A stretch of DNA of 35,973 bases from Ignavibacteriaceae bacterium (lineage in GTDB: Bacteria; Bacteroidota; Ignavibacteria; Ignavibacteriales; Ignavibacteriaceae). A model generated the notes under the pieces. It ran no database searches, was not told where the DNA came from, and saw only the letters and a program-made list of their open reading frames with translations. Of the stretch, positions 8,388-17,089 are shown piece by piece. A program made the translations under genes and the position numbers. Position 1 is the first letter of the stretch. The number at the start of each line of letters is the position of its first letter. The stretch covers positions 1 through 35,973 of the forward strand of contig JABWCA010000009.1 of assembly GCA_013359345.1 (NCBI GenBank), in the 5' to 3' direction.

Positions 8388-9221
8388 TTTTCAGGGTGAA
8401 TGGCAGGAATCCTGATCTGCTGTTCACCCCCTTTTTTAAGGTTCGATGTTCAAAGTTCGATGTTCAAGATTCTTGTTATATAGCCATACAGCTCATTTCT
8501 TCATACCCCCTACTAATTCATACAAACATACATTCTGATTCATTCAGGCGAAGCTCATTCTTTTCATTTAAGGTTCAAGGTTCAAAGTTCTAAGTTCAAG
8601 GTTCTTGTCATACAACCATACAGTTTATTCATTCTGAGTCATTCAGGCAAAGCCCATTCTTTTCTCCCGTTATTGGTGCAGGAGTGCGTGGTGCGTTGTT
8701 GCAGCAATCCAATAGATACACAAATAAAGCAGATTAACACGGATTGTTCTCACGTTCTCAGTGCGGGAGTGTGTATAGTGTGGCTGTAACAATGTTCCGG
8801 ATCAATCCCCGGCAGGGTGAACAGTCCATTTCAATCTCCGCCGGAGGCGGACAATCTTAAATTTGTTCAAAATTCAAGTTTTTGCTCATACCCCCATACA
8901 AATTCATTCAAAAATACATTCTGAATCATTCAGGCAAAGCCCATTCTTTTCATTTAAGGTTTGATGTTCAAAGTTCTAAGTTCTAAGTTCAAGGTTCAAG
9001 GTTATTGTCATACAGCCATACAGTTCATTCATACCCCCATACAAATTCATTCAAAAATACATTCTGAATCATTCAGGCAAAGCCCATTCTTTTCATTCAA
9101 GATTTGGGATTCAAAGTTGTTGTCATACATTCATACCCTTCATACATTCATACTTTCTATTTTCCTGTGTCCTGTTTTCCGGGCGTCTCACTAATCCCTA
9201 AGCTGTAGAACTTTCACTGCC
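8388..9221. repeat. Repeat island, inverted copies of the 100-bp unit
   Basis: After the terminator, the 100-bp unit found at 3680-4215 appears on the opposite strand: GGTTCAAGGTTC words, CATACAGCCATACAG words and CATTCAGGC-A/G-AAGC cores near 8545, 8645, 8930 and 9070. Between the two blocks (about 8665-8870) is unique sequence plus a TCCGCCGGAGGCGGA palindrome near 8838. The open frames at 8384-8593 and 8961-9194 lie within the repeats and are not credible genes. Confidence 0.75.
8393..8437 (+). terminator. Candidate rho-independent terminator
   Basis: GGGTGAA at 8394-8400 pairs with TTCACCC at 8423-8429, with an inner CAGG-AAT-CCTG stem, followed by CC and a run of six T. It lies 6 nt after the stop codon of the T9SS-tailed protein. 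Confidence 0.6.
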
Positions 9222-9638
9222 TCAAAGTTTCTTCAATTCCTTAACTGATGTCTCACTAAAAAGCCATTTGCCATCTTTTTTATTCATCGTGTTAATGCTT
9301 GTAATCCTGTTATTTTCAAAGTCAGGACCGGCTTTTTTAATGGTGGTTATTGTCATCTCAATTTTTGCAGTGTTATCCTTAACCTCAATCACCTTAAAAT
9401 CATTTATCTCCTGTTCAAGATCATAAAGTTTAAATATCTGTTCACTCATTGCTTTTGTAACGTCGTAAAACCTTGCATCGGGATCAATGGTTTCCATTAA
9501 TCCGTCGAGATCCTCATTGTTCATTGCTTCGACCTGTTTTTCACAGACAGCTTTAAGATCGCCTTCATCTGATGATCCGCATGAATTAAGGAAAAATGAA
9601 CCGGTTAAAAGCACTAATGCCAGTATGATCTTTTTCAT
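9222..9638 (-). CDS. Predicted lipoprotein, DUF-type, paralogue B
   Basis: A 138-residue lipoprotein, C20 in the lipobox FFLNSC, whose mature domain matches the lipoprotein at 6469-6888 along its length (shared SCGSSDE, CEKQV, YDLE, KKAG-x-DF, KKDG-x-W). The two genes lie on the same strand about 2.3 kb apart and bracket the T9SS-tailed Asp-box gene and a repeat island. The family looks like a small NTF2-like fold, but I cannot name a function. Confidence 0.85.
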   Translation of the reverse strand: MKKIILALVLLTGSFFLNSCGSSDEGDLKAVCEKQVEAMNNEDLDGLMETIDPDARFYDVTKAMSEQIFKLYDLEQEINDFKVIEVKDNTAKIEMTITTIKKAGPDFENNRITSINTMNKKDGKWLFSETSVKELKKL

Positions 9639-9749
9639 CTATTAAACCTTCTGTATCATTATGAAATTGCCGGCAGAAAATGCCGTTTTTTGAATGGGAA
9701 TATCGGTTTATTTATCCTGTTATCAAAATAGTTGTTGTCCGGGATAAAC

Positions 9750-9786
9750 AAAAAAAGCCGCCGGCTGATGTTATCACCGACGGCTT
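9750..9786 (-). terminator. Rho-independent terminator of the Hsp20 operon
   Basis: On the minus strand AAGCCG-T-CGG pairs with CCG-G-CGGCTT (one mismatch) around a 12-nt loop, followed by TTTTTT. It lies about 20 nt beyond the stop codon at 9808, at the end of the two-gene Hsp20 operon. Confidence 0.8.
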
Positions 9787-9807
9787 ATCCTGGCTGAACA
9801 ATAATCG

Positions 9808-10230
9808 TTATTTTATTTCGATTGTTCTCGGTTTTATTTTATCACTTTTTGCCATCCTGACCAGCAGTAAACCATCATTCAGCCCTGCCTCAATTGTATC
9901 GGGATTAACCGAGTCTGAAAGCCTGAACTTTCTGTAATAGTTGGCCACCTCACTCTCCTGGAGAATAAACTTTCTCCTGGCGGCGTCTTCATAGTTTATT
10001 CTGCCCATGATCAGAAGATTTCCCTTCTCAAAACGGACTTTAATATTCTCTCTTGAAACGCCCGGCATGGCTGCTTCTATGTAGAAATTATCGTCATCTT
10101 CAAACAGATTTACTTTGGGTTCTGTCCATCTCTCTTTTTCGAACGATTCTTCCCAGCTTCTGATGCTTTGAACAGACACCGGATATTGCGCATCATCTGC
10201 ATTTTTCGGAATCAGTGAACTTCCTTCCAT
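9808..10230 (-). CDS. Small heat-shock protein (Hsp20/alpha-crystallin)
   Basis: A 140-residue ATP-independent holdase that should bind unfolding proteins in the cytosol as an oligomer. The alpha-crystallin domain spans about 38-128 (PKVNLFEDDDNFYIEAAMPGVSRENIKV to GLNDGLLLVRMAK), after a short variable N-terminal arm, and the C-terminal IEI motif (137-139) is the usual oligomer-docking I-x-I. It follows the Hsp20 at 10239-10646 with an 8-nt gap and has a good ribosome site (AGGTGAT) before its ATG, so the two form an operon. The domain lacks the usual A-x-x-x-G-V-L, with G-L-L-L in its place, suggesting divergence from its partner. Confidence 0.95.
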   Translation of the reverse strand: MEGSSLIPKNADDAQYPVSVQSIRSWEESFEKERWTEPKVNLFEDDDNFYIEAAMPGVSRENIKVRFEKGNLLIMGRINYEDAARRKFILQESEVANYYRKFRLSDSVNPDTIEAGLNDGLLLVRMAKSDKIKPRTIEIK

Positions 10231-10238
10231 GATATCAC

Positions 10239-10646
10239 CTATTTGATTTCGATAGTTCTTTCTTTTAACTCTTCTTTTTCATTTCTTTTGACAGTAACGC
10301 TGAGAACGCCATCTTTTAATTCAGCCGAGACCGAATCCCTGTCAATATCATTGAGGAGCTTTACTTTTCTGACATACTCTCCGCCGGTTCTTTCAGTGAA
10401 ATAGTATTTGGTTTTTTCCTGATTTCTCTCAATGGTTCTTTTTGCCGTGAGAGTAAGTATATCATTTTCGAGCTTCAGGCTGATATCTTCGTTTTTGAAT
10501 CCCGGTAAATCTGCAACCAGATTGATCACACCATCCTGCTCATAAATATCGAGAGGAATTACGAATGAATTGAAAACTCTGTTATCATCGGCAAAAACAT
10601 TTCTGAAACCGTATCTTTTTGCAGGAACACAATGTGCATTGTACAT
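10239..10646 (-). CDS. Small heat-shock protein (Hsp20/alpha-crystallin)
   Basis: A 135-residue Hsp20 holdase with the alpha-crystallin domain at about 31-121 (PLDIYEQDGVINLVADLPGF through ELKDGVLSVTVKR) and the C-terminal I-x-I at 132-134. It is the first gene of the operon with 9808-10230. The ATG at 10646 has GGAG 7 nt upstream. A -24/-12-like promoter element lies about 60-75 nt upstream (10708-10723) and is shared with the third Hsp20 of the window. Two different Hsp20 proteins encoded together may form hetero-oligomers, as IbpA and IbpB do in E. coli. Confidence 0.96.
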   Translation of the reverse strand: MYNAHCVPAKRYGFRNVFADDNRVFNSFVIPLDIYEQDGVINLVADLPGFKNEDISLKLENDILTLTAKRTIERNQEKTKYYFTERTGGEYVRKVKLLNDIDRDSVSAELKDGVLSVTVKRNEKEELKERTIEIK

Positions 10647-11187
10647 ATATTTATCTCCGTTTAAGGTTATTTGATTTATTTTATTTATTTCAATCTGCCC
10701 TTATATATACAAATGCCGTGCCAAAGACTTTTTCATACACTTTCTAATGCCATTATGTCACACCGCACCGCAATAATGGCGGTTCATGACAAGATTCAGC
10801 TAGTTCTGTCAGTTTTTCAAATCGGATGATCTTTTAACCCCCTTTCACAAAAGTATTTGCCGAAGGTTTTCTAAAAACTCAACAGTTCAAATTTTTGCAA
10901 TCAGTGTATTCTTTGTTCTGTAATTCACTGCAGAAAACCCGCCACTCAAAAGTATTTGTAATTATTAATTTACAATAGTGCTTACCGGGGAGAATGAAAC
11001 ACCCGCTTTTTTAAGATATCAAGTTGTGTGATGAAGAGGTACCGGGTAGTCTGAAGGCAGAAAACTGTTTTTAAATTCATTCATACCCACATACAACCAA
11101 AAAAAAACTTCTGCTCACAGTAAGGTAATACGCAATGTCCTTTAACATATTTCTGTGATTATTAACCCTGTCTTTTTATCTTTTGAT
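10647..11187. other. Intergenic region between divergent genes
   Basis: Apart from the Hsp20 promoter element at 10708-10723 I see no gene or RNA. A short remnant of the CATTCATACC/CATACAACC repeat word lies at about 11075-11100. No CIRCE element (TTAGCACTC-type inverted repeat) is visible. The promoter of the TPR gene at 11188 is presumably here but not recognisable. Confidence 0.6.
10708..10723 (-). promoter_or_regulatory. Sigma-54-type (-24/-12) promoter candidate, Hsp20 operon
   Basis: On the minus strand the sequence reads TTTGGCACG-GCAT-TTGTATATA. This fits the sigma-54 consensus TGGCAC-N5-TTGC except for T instead of C at the -12 position. The same string with a different 4-nt spacer lies in front of the Hsp20 gene at 34492. 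The expected transcript start is about 10698, leaving a leader of about 50 nt. Confidence 0.65.
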
Positions 11188-13182
11188 ATGTTTAAAATTC
11201 TTTTTTCTCTGTTATTATTAACTGCAGCAGCAACAGGTCAGAACCATGATCTCAAGACTGCAATTGATGATTACAATAAAGGTAAGTACAAGGAAGCCGC
11301 GGTTATTTTTGAAAAATATATATCTTCCGGCACCGGGGAAAAAGATATCTATCTGGCAGCCGCCGAGTGTCATTTAAGATTGAATGATTTCAATAACGCC
11401 ATCATTGTGCTTGAAAAATACCGGAAAACATTCGGTGATGATTATAATACCACGTACACACTTTCTCAGGTTTATGCACGCAATGGGAACTACAGAGAAG
11501 CTGTAAAGCTCTTGATTGAATTGACAAAACTCCACCCCGATTCTTCATCAGCAAAACAACTTCTTTCTGATGTTTTTCTCTCATCAGGTGTTGCCGATTT
11601 TGAAAACAAAGACAGCATTTCAGCCGAAATAAACTTTAAAAATGCATTATTATATGCCCCGTTAAACAAACAAGCGAGAGTTAACCTTCTTCTGCTCCTT
11701 TTAGGATCAAAAAAATATAATGATGCACTTCCTTTTGCGTCAGACGGATACCGTTATTTTAAAGGCGATAATACTTTTGCACTCATGTATTTTGAAAATC
11801 TCATCGGGCTTGAGAAATTTTCAGAAGCTCTGCCTGTGCTTGAGCAAATTGCCTCTGCCAAGCCTGAAGACCTCAGGATACAACTCAATCTCGCTCTGCT
11901 TTACAGATTTAACAATCTGCCTGAAAAAGCTAAACTTACATACGAACATCTCAGAAAGAAATTTCCGGGAAACAAAGAGGTTTATGATTCCGAGATTTCC
12001 TTTTACGAACTCTTCTCTGAAAATGAAAAAATAATCGAACTTTATAAATCCTATCTAGAACTTAATCCTGATGATAAGGAGACCGGGTTACGACTGGCAA
12101 AGAAGTATGAACAAACAGGTAATTTTGAAAAAGCACGTGAAATTTTCAGATCTCTTGACTCTGTGGCTGATGATAACTTCATAAAAATTCTGATTGCAGA
12201 GAACTATTTTCTCGAGGAAAAAAAAGATGAAGCAATCAAAGTATTAAAATCTGTGGTTGAAAGCCGGAGTGCAGATGCAACTGTATATATGCTGTTATAT
12301 GAATATCTTGAAAAAAACGGCAATCACACAGATGCGGTACTTATTATAAGTGAAGGTCTAAATAAATTTCCGGCATCGCTTGAATTGAATCTTGAATCTG
12401 CAAAAATTTATTATGAAGCGGGAAAACCCGATAGTTCTCTCATAAGGCTTGAAGAAATAAGAGGTTTTTCAAAAGAAATTCCCGAAATCCCGTTCTATAT
12501 CGCCCTGATTTACCAGGGGAAAAATGAAATAAAGACTGCAATACAAAACTTTACAAGAGCCATAAGGGGTGCCATAAGGGGTACTGCAGAACTTCAGACG
12601 TCTTTAGCCGGTTCATTTTCCGGTCAGGTTATTACAAACCCCGATAGTGCCGCCGCACTGCAGAAAAAATCAGAAAAATTTAAATTGTATAAAGAGATCA
12701 TCTATTCATCTTTTGCCGGATTATCTCAGGTCTGTAAAGAAAGCGAATTTCTTGATGTTTTAGAAAATCTTATAACAGAATTTCCTCAGGCTGCACTCTT
12801 GTATATTGAAAAAGGGAAATTTTATATGCGGACGGCAAAACCTGAGCTTGCCCGTTCGGAATTTGAAAAAGCAAATATTCTCTCTCCATCCACTAATGAA
12901 GTGCAGCAGGCCCTGGCCGAGTTTTATGAGTCATCCGGCGAATTGGGAAAAGCCCTCGATTCTTACAGACGGGCTGGTTCACTTGATGAGGGAAATCCTT
13001 TCTATTACCGTAAGATAATTGATCTGGCCGCTTTAACCGGGCAACTGAATGAAATTTGCGATTACTGGCTTCAGATATATAAAACAAAAAAAGAAGACAA
13101 ACTGCTGAAAGAGTTTCTGATTGAGGCTCTGCACAAAGCAAAAAGAACAAAGGAGGCGCTTGATGTAATTAACTCAAAATAA
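11188..13182 (+). CDS. Exported TPR-repeat protein
   Basis: About 664 residues starting MFKILFSLLLLTAAATGQ, a signal peptide cleaved near residue 17, followed by tandem tetratricopeptide repeats through most of the length. Recognisable repeat consensus stretches include YNKGKYKEAAVIFEKYI, GNYREAVKLLIELTKLHPDS, GNFEKAREIFRSL and ELGKALDSYRRAGSLDEGNPFYY. Such solenoids bind partner proteins in the periplasm; no enzyme domain is visible. A GTG at 11155 would add 11 residues, but the ATG at 11188 begins a clean signal peptide. No strong ribosome site precedes either. A 12-bp tandem duplication at 12559-12582 gives the local repeat AIRGAIRG. It has no close operon partner and stops 175 nt before the convergent barrel gene. 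Confidence 0.88.
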   Translation: MFKILFSLLLLTAAATGQNHDLKTAIDDYNKGKYKEAAVIFEKYISSGTGEKDIYLAAAECHLRLNDFNNAIIVLEKYRKTFGDDYNTTYTLSQVYARNGNYREAVKLLIELTKLHPDSSSAKQLLSDVFLSSGVADFENKDSISAEINFKNALLYAPLNKQARVNLLLLLLGSKKYNDALPFASDGYRYFKGDNTFALMYFENLIGLEKFSEALPVLEQIASAKPEDLRIQLNLALLYRFNNLPEKAKLTYEHLRKKFPGNKEVYDSEISFYELFSENEKIIELYKSYLELNPDDKETGLRLAKKYEQTGNFEKAREIFRSLDSVADDNFIKILIAENYFLEEKKDEAIKVLKSVVESRSADATVYMLLYEYLEKNGNHTDAVLIISEGLNKFPASLELNLESAKIYYEAGKPDSSLIRLEEIRGFSKEIPEIPFYIALIYQGKNEIKTAIQNFTRAIRGAIRGTAELQTSLAGSFSGQVITNPDSAAALQKKSEKFKLYKEIIYSSFAGLSQVCKESEFLDVLENLITEFPQAALLYIEKGKFYMRTAKPELARSEFEKANILSPSTNEVQQALAEFYESSGELGKALDSYRRAGSLDEGNPFYYRKIIDLAALTGQLNEICDYWLQIYKTKKEDKLLKEFLIEALHKAKRTKEALDVINSK

Positions 13183-13356
13183 AGATCACACTCCCCACTA
13201 AACACTTTGCTTGTAAAATCATTAACTCTCCACAGATTTTTCTTATCTGTAAAGTTTTATAAACTTTCCCCGCTGAACCAAAATGTTACGGGTTTAACTT
13301 TTACATCATGCAATCAGGATTCAATAGGAAATCTCATGATGCCGTAATAATATATT

Positions 13357-15123
13357 TCAGAATCTGTAACTCCAGGTAAAACTTCCGGTGTATTCACTGA
13401 ATGTATTTGAATTATTGCCTTTTCCTGAGAAAAACGACCCTCTGAACATTACGCCCACAGTGCTTCCTGTGAACAAAGGATAATTTGACTGAATCACTAT
13501 GACACTTGTTGCACTGGCATCAGAATTAGTAAACGCATAAGAGAGAGAATTGTTTAATTTGTCATCAAGCATTTTGTAATTAACTCTTGCATTCACCGTC
13601 TGGGAGTTATTATTTCCCCGGGGACCCAGGTCAACGGTATTTAATGAAGCAGTGAGGTTTGTACTAAGTTGTTTTGAAAAATTTGTTGTAATACCAAAGT
13701 TATAGCCCTGAGAATTAACTTCATTATCACCTCTTATTCTGCTCTTTGTGGCAAAGGTCTGAGTTGTGATATTTGTATTCAGAGAGTGGCTGAACCCAAA
13801 TGCATCTAACTGATAATTAATGTTTGCTCCCACGTTATATCCCCCGTTATCAACCTTTATGGTATCATTATTGGCATCGTTGAGCATCGAATTAAAATTT
13901 GTATTAACGGTTATACTAAGTGATCTCAAAGGTCTTACTGCAAGAACAAAACCATAGTTATCTCTCACAGTGGTAAAAAGTTTCTGCTGTATTATATTAT
14001 CATTTTGCCTCTGATAATTTGTCTGAACTGTTATTAATCCGCTCAGAACATTAAAGCTCAGTGATCCGTTAATAATCTGTCTGTCATTCAGGATCGAGGC
14101 TATGCCAAGAGATGTATAGCCTGGGCCAACAATAGTATAGGCGAGTCTTGCATTCCCGAGTTGAGAGTTATACCCTAATTCAGTATGAAGAGCATAGTCG
14201 GCATTTGTTGTTATCCTGGGAGTGAATACATCACGCATGAACTCTGGAACATCTTTTGAATCTATCTCATCGCTGTACATATCTTTGGTGAACAGGCTTG
14301 CAGAAAGTTCACTCTTTATTTTGAGCGAATTTTCAAAGAGATTAAGACCCCAGTTCACACCCATGATCAGATTTTCCTCAGGTGTTACTCCAACATAGGA
14401 GGTATCTGCCCTCAAAGACCCCCCTGAACCGGGAATGGAATCTATCTGCTGGAAAATCATTCTGTTGAGTGAATTCTGATCGTCACGGCTTCTTAAAATA
14501 TTAATATCAATATGATCACCACCGCCATCCCCTATTCCGAGTTTCCCTGCAACCACATAACGGGAGTAGGTTGAATTAAACGCCCCGAGCTCTGTGGCTC
14601 TTTGTGTCTGCCCTGCAATAAGCTGAAACCGGAGAATACCAGGGTAAAGCTCCAGCCCGCCGCCTCTGACCATAACATCAGAAAGTGTAAAGCGTGACAT
14701 CTGGTGCGTGAAATCTCCTATATGTGCAACACCCCATCCCCATGCCGGATGCAGTGCTATTGTATTAATATTCTGACGCGCTGCACTTCCTTCTGTAGAA
14801 AGAAAAAGATCAAAGTTTACACTGAAATTATTAAAAAGAGAGATGGTTGGTCTGAAATAGATTCTTCCGGTCTGTCCCGGGCGCCTGCTTTCTTTCCCTG
14901 AAATACCATAAAGTTCACCAAAAGCCCCGAATTCACCTGAAATTCTAACCTGATCAAGCACATCACCCCAGAAATCTGATTCTTCCTCCCCTGCCTGATG
15001 GTATAATTTCATGAATGCCGCAGAATCAAGCGGCGGTTCACCCGGGAAAAGACTTGAATCGATCTGTGAATACCCTGTGAGATTGATAATCATTACGAGA
15101 GTAAAAAGTAAAAGTACTTTCAT
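13357..15123 (-). CDS. Outer-membrane beta-barrel protein of the giant-protein operon
   Basis: A 588-residue protein with a signal peptide (about 1-19, LTGYSQ) and, after a short plug or linker region with PPLDSAAFMKLYHQAGEEE, a long series of amphipathic strands. It ends in WSYRF, the terminal aromatic signature of outer-membrane barrels recognised by the BAM machinery. Strand-like segments such as GRIYFRPTISL, FSVNFDLFLS, FRPTI, SLSITVNTNFNSML and TGSFTWSYRF support a barrel. It is the last gene of the operon: its ATG is 1 nt after the stop of the FN3 gene, with GGAGAG as ribosome site. I infer it anchors or exports the two upstream products. I do not recognise a named family. Confidence 0.8.
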   Translation of the reverse strand: MKVLLLFTLVMIINLTGYSQIDSSLFPGEPPLDSAAFMKLYHQAGEEESDFWGDVLDQVRISGEFGAFGELYGISGKESRRPGQTGRIYFRPTISLFNNFSVNFDLFLSTEGSAARQNINTIALHPAWGWGVAHIGDFTHQMSRFTLSDVMVRGGGLELYPGILRFQLIAGQTQRATELGAFNSTYSRYVVAGKLGIGDGGGDHIDINILRSRDDQNSLNRMIFQQIDSIPGSGGSLRADTSYVGVTPEENLIMGVNWGLNLFENSLKIKSELSASLFTKDMYSDEIDSKDVPEFMRDVFTPRITTNADYALHTELGYNSQLGNARLAYTIVGPGYTSLGIASILNDRQIINGSLSFNVLSGLITVQTNYQRQNDNIIQQKLFTTVRDNYGFVLAVRPLRSLSITVNTNFNSMLNDANNDTIKVDNGGYNVGANINYQLDAFGFSHSLNTNITTQTFATKSRIRGDNEVNSQGYNFGITTNFSKQLSTNLTASLNTVDLGPRGNNNSQTVNARVNYKMLDDKLNNSLSYAFTNSDASATSVIVIQSNYPLFTGSTVGVMFRGSFFSGKGNNSNTFSEYTGSFTWSYRF

Positions 15124-15124
15124 T

Positions 15125-17089
15125 CTACTCTCCTTCCTCTGTTACAGCAACGTAACTGCTCCACTCACTTTCGTTTTCTGAGGTATCAACAGCCCTGACC
15201 TTATAAAAATACTCTTTTGTTCCGCTTTTATCAAGAAAATTAGTTTCATTAAGAGGTTCAGAATTCATTTTTTCATAGTTGCCATTTGGCAGGGATGATC
15301 TGTAGACATTATACCCTTTAAGGTCAGGTTCCACTACTCTGATCCAGTTCAGTTTAACCCCGACCTGAGAATTCACTGCAGTTAAAAAAGGCACAGCCGG
15401 AGGAGCAAAAAGATCTTTCACAGTAACAGGTGCACTTTCTCCAAAACCGCTTGCATTTCCTGAAGTATCAATTGACTGCACCAGATAAGTATATGTCTTT
15501 AAGAGTACACAACTATTATCCGTATAGGTTGCCGGGAAATTTTCCAGCGTTACAAGCAGAACAGGCTGAGCGTCTCCTTCACGGCGGAAGATCTTCATGA
15601 GAGCAACATCACCAGCAGCAGAATTTCCGGATGAAACTTCAACTCTGTTTCCCGGTTTGAGAACAGCTGTAACAGGAGAGGGTGCCGGGGGAGCATCAAC
15701 GTCTGGCACAGTAACAGTCACTATTTCACTTTTCACACTTTCATTTTCAGAGAAATCAACCGATGAGACAGAGAAGTTAATACTGCCTCCTGATGAATAT
15801 CCTCTGCCGGCATAACCTGAGTCTGTAAAGCTTAACGTCTGTGTAAATCCTGCGAGTGGCATTATATCTTTTGTTTCTCCCTTATAAACACGATAACCTG
15901 CCACATCTTTGGAAGAAGATGCCTTGATTGACAACACCACTTTGCCCTGATCAAACTTTATCCCTGCAATTGAAGGCGGTAAAGGCGGGGTTGTATCTTC
16001 AACATATACATTTGCCACACTGCTCAGGGGGCTCTCAGATCCTCCTTTCGAAACTGCTGTAACATAGTAAAAATACTGAACCCCGGATCTTACTGTGCTG
16101 TCACTGAACTGAGGATTTGAATAGGCAATCAGCTGCCTGTTCAACTTAAGTGAATCGCCCGATATATTTTCTTTCCTGTAAAGATTATAACCAGTGATAT
16201 TCTGATCAGGAGAGATATTCCAGTAAAGAAGCACTGTTCCGGAGTTCAAACCTGCATTAAGCCCTCCGGGCGGTTCCGGAGAACTCTCCTCATCATTAAG
16301 CAGCACAACAATTTTTGACGGATTACTCTCTCTGCCTGCCGGATCAACTGCTGAAACATAATACTCATATCTGATATTTTCATCCGGTCTGAGATCAGTA
16401 AAAACTTTTTCAGAGTTGTCATCCCTGATTATTATACCCTGATTGATCTGGCTGAATGCACCTTCTCCGGTTTTTCTGTAAATCCTGAAATTTGTTGCAA
16501 TATTGTTTTTATCCTTCTCCCATGAAGGGTAATCCCATTTGAGAGTGACAACACCTTTTACTGATTTCACAGATAAATTCTCCGGGGAAGCCGGTAAAAC
16601 CGGTGTGGCGGTTACCTTCTTTGTGAATTCGCTTAATTTTTCACCCTCATAAGAGTAATATTCAATTTTGTATTCGTAAGATTTGCCTGCAACTACATCT
16701 GAATCCTCATACAGTCTTCCCGCTACAAAGGCAGCACCCGGGAAAAGGAGTGTCAGGATAGTGGAATTAAAACTGTTTCCCTTCAGAGCTCTTATAAGCT
16801 GAATCTCATTATCTGCATCAACAATTCTGTTTATGGCAGCAAAATCAGACCCGATTATGGAAATGGCCTCGGCTGAACCCTCAACCGCTTTCAGAGGCAG
16901 GGTATCATTCAATACTTTATACTCACTCCCCTCAGATTTTCTTGAGATGATGATATACTCGCCTCTTTCAGGTGCAGTTGTAAAATATAAAATTGCCTTT
17001 GATTCATTGTACATGTAAATAATATCTCGCTCCTGAGCACTGAGACTGATTACAATTAAGGCAAAGAAAGATAAAAGCAGTTGAAACAT
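15125..17089 (-). CDS. Exported fibronectin type III repeat protein
   Basis: A 654-residue protein with a signal peptide (MFQLLLSFFALIVISLSAQ) and about five FN3-type domains. Hallmarks are VxLxWD/N strands (VVTLKWDYPSW, TVLLYWNISPD, VKLNWIRV), GYNLYRKE / GYRVYKGE / GYNVYRSS strands, and Y-x-Y-x-V-x-A-x-D/S endings (YEYYVSAVDPAGRES, YFYYVTAVSKGGSES, YFYKVRAVDTSENES). The start is fixed by context: ATG at 17089 overlaps the giant-gene stop as TGATG and has GGAGGAGG about 8 nt upstream. An upstream ATG at 17107 would add six residues but has no ribosome site. No T9SS tail is present. FN3 arrays typically act as extracellular spacers or binding modules. It is the middle gene of the operon, translationally coupled to both neighbours. 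Confidence 0.88.
   Translation of the reverse strand: MFQLLLSFFALIVISLSAQERDIIYMYNESKAILYFTTAPERGEYIIISRKSEGSEYKVLNDTLPLKAVEGSAEAISIIGSDFAAINRIVDADNEIQLIRALKGNSFNSTILTLLFPGAAFVAGRLYEDSDVVAGKSYEYKIEYYSYEGEKLSEFTKKVTATPVLPASPENLSVKSVKGVVTLKWDYPSWEKDKNNIATNFRIYRKTGEGAFSQINQGIIIRDDNSEKVFTDLRPDENIRYEYYVSAVDPAGRESNPSKIVVLLNDEESSPEPPGGLNAGLNSGTVLLYWNISPDQNITGYNLYRKENISGDSLKLNRQLIAYSNPQFSDSTVRSGVQYFYYVTAVSKGGSESPLSSVANVYVEDTTPPLPPSIAGIKFDQGKVVLSIKASSSKDVAGYRVYKGETKDIMPLAGFTQTLSFTDSGYAGRGYSSGGSINFSVSSVDFSENESVKSEIVTVTVPDVDAPPAPSPVTAVLKPGNRVEVSSGNSAAGDVALMKIFRREGDAQPVLLVTLENFPATYTDNSCVLLKTYTYLVQSIDTSGNASGFGESAPVTVKDLFAPPAVPFLTAVNSQVGVKLNWIRVVEPDLKGYNVYRSSLPNGNYEKMNSEPLNETNFLDKSGTKEYFYKVRAVDTSENESEWSSYVAVTEEGE

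Noticed and set aside
10740-11100. Possible small RNA or CIRCE operator upstream of the Hsp20 operon
   Set aside because: No TTAGCACTC-type inverted repeat and no stable hairpin with a T-run were found; only the -24/-12-like element is supported.
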